Assembly (NCBI RefSeq): GCF_963583255.1
Contig: NC_084818.1
Span: 9,798,222 to 9,862,221 of the forward strand
Direction: 5' to 3'
Origin: Pyrus communis
Lineage: Eukaryota > Streptophyta > Magnoliopsida > Rosales > Rosaceae
Length of the DNA stretch: 64,000 bases
Each line of letters opens with the position of its first letter. The stretch's first letter is position 1. The notes beneath the pieces are model-generated. The model had not been told where the DNA came from. It did no database searches and worked only from the letters and a program-made list of their open reading frames with translations. This document shows positions 59,521 through 64,000 of this stretch, piece by piece. Made by a program: the position numbers and the translations under genes.

Positions 59521-59528
59521 CTTTTATA
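59521..59528 (-). promoter_or_regulatory. TATA box of RS31
   Basis: TATAAAAG on the minus strand, about 80 bp above the leader-intron donor. The predicted leader has a telo-box-like AGGGTTT (59474-59468), common in plant genes of the gene-expression machinery. Confidence 0.6.
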
Positions 59529-60344
59529 TTCCTATCTGGCTGAGGACCAGGCGTTTACTCGCATACGGACCGTCCGATTGTCCGACTTTTGTGATATGTT
59601 AATTGGGCTGCTGGTTTATGAAAATAATAATAATAATACTTGGGCTACTGGAGTTTTATTTGCGGGCCTGCTGAGGTTTGATTTGGGCTACTAACCAAAT
59701 AAATAAGATTATTAAATTAAAACTTCAGAGGGTCTTAGCATTATTTCTCAAACGTGAGTGAGTTTTGTAAATACACGATTTAGTATAGGACTCAATCCTA
59801 TTGAACTCAAGTTTTTGTATTTACTAGGTGAGTTTAATTCCTATATTATAGAGAGCGTCACTAATAATGTTAGCTTTGTATGTTTAAATACCGTTGCTTA
59901 ACAAAAATGACAAAGTGTTGGTTTTTCACTTCCATTATGCTCCATTCAGTTCAAATTTTACTTCTTTGTCTTGGTTTTTTTATCTTTCTCTACAAGCGAA
60001 ATTGGACGAGGGGAATTGAGCTTGGGACTCGAGTACGGGATGAATGTTCTTGATTAACTGAGCTACGAATAACTTGCAAGTCTTTTCGTTGTTGGGTTTT
60101 GTATATAATTTAATTTTAAGGCCCAAGTTCACATTTTTAGTTCAAGTATGCTTCACAGAATTTAATTTTTTTCTATCTTTTTTGTTGTTTTGTGTTGTGA
60201 GTTTTGGAGATAATTGGCAGATGTTACTGCGGTGTTTGTAAGTTTTTAACTGCTTTGGTCTTGTTGTTTCTCCTTCTTTTTAATGTTAACCTGTGTCGTT
60301 AATTTACTCCAGTTTCAGTTTCTATTCCCTTAATCTGTTTGCAC

Positions 60345-60377
<33 letters not shown>

Positions 60378-60619
60378 AACTACTCTTCTGTGGTAATTCA
60401 GTTACTGTTCAACAGAAATTGGCTAAAATGATCTGAAATTAAGTTTCAGTCTTTTTTAACTGATCGAAATTATATAACGACAACATATTAATCGACAAAG
60501 TGATCAAATATCGATGACATATTAAAAATCATATCATTTCAGCAATCGAGATTTAAAAAAAAAAAAATCATTTTGACCAATTTTTTCATAACAAGAGCCA
60601 CTGCAATTATTCTACAACA
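59529..60619. other. Intergenic, nothing recognised
   Basis: Spacer between the RS31 promoter and the KIC gene 3' end, containing a CT microsatellite. Confidence 0.5.
60347..60376. repeat. CT microsatellite
   Basis: Fifteen CT units in a row. Confidence 0.95.
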
Positions 60620-61006
60620 TCAAGGTTGATCAGATGACTTGTTGAATTCTTGATCAAGTGCTTTTTCAAGCCATGTCTCAGCATCTTCCATAATCCCAGG
60701 ACTAAGCCTCACCATCAGTATACAAAACTCAGTCTCACTGAGCGCACCATCTCCATCAAGATCTCCTTCCCTAACCATACCTTCAGCATCCTTCTTGCTC
60801 ATCCCCTCCATCCCAAGAAGCGCCGAATTCTTCTTCAGGCTCTCCGATGTGATCAAACCCCGCTCAGGGTCCTCCAGAAGCCGGAAACCTCCACATAGTT
60901 CGGACACGAAAGTCTCCACGTCCAGCTTCTCCGCCATGACTGGCAGCAAGTCTTGGTATTCAGTTGCTGCTGTGGACTTCCTTGTGGAGGTGCCATTGTT
61001 TTCCAT
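60620..61006 (-). CDS. KIC: EF-hand calcium-binding protein KIC-like
   Basis: Small single-EF-hand protein of 128 residues. Arabidopsis KIC binds the kinesin-like calmodulin-binding protein KCBP in a Ca-dependent way and regulates trichome branching. Motifs: YQDLLPVMAEKLDVETFVSE, DPERGLITSESLKKNSALLG, the EF loop DLDGDGALSETE, FCILMVRLSPGIMEDAETWL. The start at 61006 (MENNGTST) is chosen because a TATA box at 61130-61123 lies only about 120 bp above it; the longer frame up to 61135 begins upstream of that TATA and cannot be the translated start. Intronless, as is usual for KIC and the related PBP1. Length fits KIC (about 135). Confidence 0.9.
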   Translation of the reverse strand: MENNGTSTRKSTAATEYQDLLPVMAEKLDVETFVSELCGGFRLLEDPERGLITSESLKKNSALLGMEGMSKKDAEGMVREGDLDGDGALSETEFCILMVRLSPGIMEDAETWLEKALDQEFNKSSDQP

Positions 61007-61122
61007 GGTTTGTATTTCTAATGTGGTTATAGCCAGTGGAAAATGTGATGCAACAACAAATAGCAGTAGGACTTTGTAGAACTGTGAAGATTGAAAGCAT
61101 ATATAATGCTTTGGCTTAAGGC

Positions 61123-61130
61123 CTTTTATA
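61123..61130 (-). promoter_or_regulatory. TATA box of the KIC gene
   Basis: TATAAAAG on the minus strand. It implies a start near 61095 and a leader of about 90 bases. Confidence 0.65.
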
Positions 61131-63077
61131 AGCAATGGAAAGTCTCTTTGCTTTTTACGTAGCAGTTAAAATCAACATATCATTTGTGTGTGGAATTTAG
61201 TGATATGGCAGATTCCTAGGCTATGAGTTCATCACCTATTAATAAAAATTGGAAGAAAAACAAATTCTCGGGTGTAACCGTAACACTGTCATATGATGTT
61301 GCTAATTCACCTGTTATAATATAGACAATAAGTATATCATATTTTAAAATATTAAGGGATTGTTAGTCTGTAACACCACACGACAATGTAACAATCACAC
61401 AGAAGAACGTATGCAACCTATGATGTTGACAGTAGATCGATTCAACAAGGAACAAGACATGTGAACGGCCTAAAACTATTTGAAATTCCGAAGTCAACAG
61501 TGGTGCAACATCTTGATATCCGTTGCAATCATCTCATCTTGATTTCTATTTTTTAATTTTTTTGAGGTTTGTATTTATTTTATTCGAATTTTCTAGGAAG
61601 GTTCTTTGTGGTGGGGGAAGAGGGGACTTTTGTGGCTAAAACCAAATCTTCAAAAATGATAGAGCTTAAATTGTCCTTGATCTTTGGCTTGCTTCTATGA
61701 TTGGCTTGCTTCTATGAAGCTTCCTTTACTCTCTTGTAAATTTGATTTGTTTTGGATTCTTCTACTTTGTTTGATCTATCAATAGCAAATATCTGCCGTC
61801 CGATTATTTATTTCTTTTGATCTTCTCAATAGTAAGTCAATAGAGAGAATAAAGGGTACCCGACCTTAGAGCATTAATCACAACCCCATAGTTGTAGGTC
61901 GGTAAAAGTGACAAACGTGGAACGGTAGGAGATGAACAAGTTTTTTTAGACGGAAGCAAAGTGCGGAAGTCGAACTCTAAATATGAATGTAAAATATAAA
62001 GTGTTCAACTATTATGAGCTTTGTTATTATATGTATTTTATTAGGTTTTGATGAAAATAAAGCCGAACCATACATAAGCTTGAGCTTGTGTTAACGAATG
62101 AGTTGAGCAAAGTAAATCAAAAGCTCATATTTAGGTTACAAACAAGCCGGTCGAGTTGAAAAAATTGTTCAAGCTGAGCTTGAGCTTACGGTTATGAGTT
62201 TTTGTCAAGGTTGAGCCTGAATAATTTTATTTGAGCTAAGTTTCAGCACCGTGGTAATCCATTTGGCTTGACTCATTTACACCCTTACTAAAAACCGAAA
62301 TCATTATAAGTTGTATTCACCTTCAAGGTTTTGTTTTCATTCATTCTTTTTATTTCTTTTTCCCTTTCCCACCACCATTTTCTTTCCCATTTCACTCCAT
62401 AAACGTTTTCCATATCTCAAACATAAAAATGAAAATTAAGCTAAAAATACACTGATTATCAAACAAACTCTGACATTAGTAAAGATGTTCATAATAAAGA
62501 AAGAATTGATTACTTGATTAGAAGACACTCCAATAGACAAACTACTAAGTTAATAGACATTTTTAATTCAACATCAATCCATAAGTAACATAACCATCTC
62601 CTTTAATTTCATACACATAAAGGGAGGGGGAAAGTTAATAAGAATGGACAAAGGCTAAGTCACCATCTTCTCGTCCCCATCAAGAACCAATGTACCTAGC
62701 GCCACCCCTTTGATCGGGAGGCAATATCATGAACTTTCCAATTTTCTTCTTGTCACCTTCTCATGGATCAAGTCCATAACAATATCAATCTCTCCAACTC
62801 TCACATGGTTTGTTTGTACGTAATATCTAACTTGAATCGAAAGCTAACATATTATATTGTCAGACTATGAATGAAATCTTTTCACATTGATACAATCATT
62901 AAAACGGACTTATGACTTTGACTCAGAATTTGAAAGACTGAAACATTATATGCCAAACCGTCTGACAAAAGGACACCAGCATCCAAATAGACAATCAAGA
63001 GTTTCTTTGTACACGATGAATAGAACTTATGAACAATCAATCAAAACGAATTCCACAACCCAAACTGAGTATCTACG
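61131..63077. other. Intergenic, nothing recognised
   Basis: AT-rich spacer; the right end should include the 3' UTR of the Yippee-like gene. Confidence 0.5.
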
Positions 63078-63305
63078 CTACCAATTGATCTTAACAATCT
63101 TAAATTTTTCAAGAACAAATTTTCCTTCTTTGTACTTCTGCAATTCCTCATAAGCTTTGACGTATTTCCAGCCTAACACCTCCCCGCAATCACTGCAGTG
63201 TACATCAGCAACTGTGTGGAGGCCTGTGATCAGATGCCGATTCTCCTTAGGCCCTACAACCACGTTCACTGCATGGGAGAACAAAAAGCCCCTGCCACGG
63301 CTTGC
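63078..63305 (-). CDS. Yippee-like protein, last exon (partial gene)
   Basis: The exon opens after an acceptor (TATGTTAG) with [20 protein letters not shown] and continues [25 protein letters not shown], ending KFKIVKINW and a stop (75 residues, phase 0). The second CXXC pair of the zinc-binding Yippee fold (CSDC) is here. The first CXXC pair must lie in upstream exons, which I could not find up to base 64000, so the gene continues past the window. Yippee proteins are small, conserved zinc-binding proteins of poorly defined nuclear or cytoplasmic function. Confidence 0.88.
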   Translation of the reverse strand, partial: ASRGRGFLFSHAVNVVVGPKENRHLITGLHTVADVHCSDCGEVLGWKYVKAYEELQKYKEGKFVLEKFKIVKINW

Positions 63306-64000
63306 CTAACATAGCAAAGCAAAGCATATCATATAAATGACAAAAGGATCTTCAAATATTTGCAAACTACTCCATATATATATATGGTGTTTAAATTATA
63401 TGAGATAACTCCTAACCTAATCTAGCCAATTCTTAACTTATTTCCCCACCCACCCTCATCACTTGGTCTAACCCAGAAGGCTTATCCAACTATTAGGACT
63501 TGCCTACAATTTGGTTATCATTGAGGTGGTATCTCAAGACAATCATACATTGTTGTCATGCGTTTTAACTTGCATGGTAGTTTGTAATTGGTTTGAGATA
63601 CTGTCGCAATGATCCATGTTGTAGGTAAGTTTCTCTCTTTGAACTGTGCATTTATTTAGAATTCACTAATCCACGAGATGCATTTAACTAATAATTCATC
63701 TACTCATTGGTAGCTGAAAACATTGACATTATGGAAACCTAAATATCTTTTCTCTGTAACAAACTTTGGTTCTCATTAATTGAATAATAATTACAAGAAG
63801 TAGACATATTATACCGTTGAATCTATCTAATCATTGACGGTTGGATAACATAACATAGTAGAATATTTCTGACAAATAAACAATTCTACAACTGAAATCC
63901 ATGTTCTGTGGACTCAAATGTAAAACTCCAGACCAAATTTTCAATGCAATGACTGAATGAAACACTATTCAATCTGTTACAATAACCTAATTGCCATAAC
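63306..64000 (-). other. Intron of the Yippee-like gene (presumed)
   Basis: No coding sequence recognised on either strand up to the end of the window. Confidence 0.45.

Noticed and set aside
61007..61135. 43-residue N-terminal extension of KIC giving a 171-residue protein
   Set aside because: The extension starts upstream of the TATA box at 61123-61130, and known KIC proteins start near the ATG at 61006.
1..64000. tRNA genes, rRNA, CRISPR arrays or bacterial-type defence systems
   Set aside because: No tRNA cloverleaf signature, rRNA segment or spacer-repeat array was seen. The window is plant nuclear DNA, where the last two classes are not expected.

Overview
This window is nuclear DNA from a eudicot plant. 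Its genes have introns with plant-type splice sites, AT-rich spacers separate them, and the spacers are full of LTR-retrotransposon, MULE, hAT, PIF/Harbinger and MITE sequence. A rosaceous (apple/pear-like) origin is my inference from the look of some LTR and MITE sequences; I could not test it. I see no prokaryotic or organellar genes, tRNAs, rRNAs or CRISPR arrays.

Layout. 1-8499 is the 3' part of a Ty3/gypsy element of the Tat lineage: an open pol frame (RT, degenerate RNase H, archaeal-type RNase H, integrase), then a convergent antisense gene of four exons that encodes a plant mobile domain (PMD) protein with a coiled-coil tail and has its own TATA box, then a polypurine-like tract and a 1125-bp 3' LTR. 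10804-12710 (-) is a four-exon chloroplast DUF4079 gene. 19694-21139 (+) is an intronless BCS1-like AAA-ATPase. 21.1-32.1 kb holds no host gene that I recognise but has several datable insertions: a 9-bp-TSD foldback (23741-23972), an hAT element (24068-24945), a GC-rich foldback (28173-28562), a MULE-type foldback (28619-29136) and a chimeric retroelement (30350-30804). 32114-34023 (-) is RABA3. 37160-37804 (+) is a short ATP synthase delta-like gene.

38.4-45.5 kb is two broken DNA transposons side by side, a MULE and a PIF/Harbinger element. 48649-53077 (+) is a U-box/ARM-repeat E3 ligase. 53740-54235 (-) is a decayed piece of an ER-type calcium ATPase gene. 54.36-56.06 kb is a complex tandem-repeat block. 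56911-59291 (-) is the splicing factor RS31. 60620-61006 (-) is the EF-hand protein KIC. 63078-63305 (-) is the last exon of a Yippee-like gene that continues beyond the window.

The host genes are unrelated housekeeping, trafficking and regulatory genes and form no operon or cluster. The most distinctive unit is the Tat retrotransposon with its internal, spliced, opposite-strand PMD gene. Splice junctions, exon phases and TSDs given here were read by eye from the bases and checked for frame. Family names rest on remembered motifs, not on searches.
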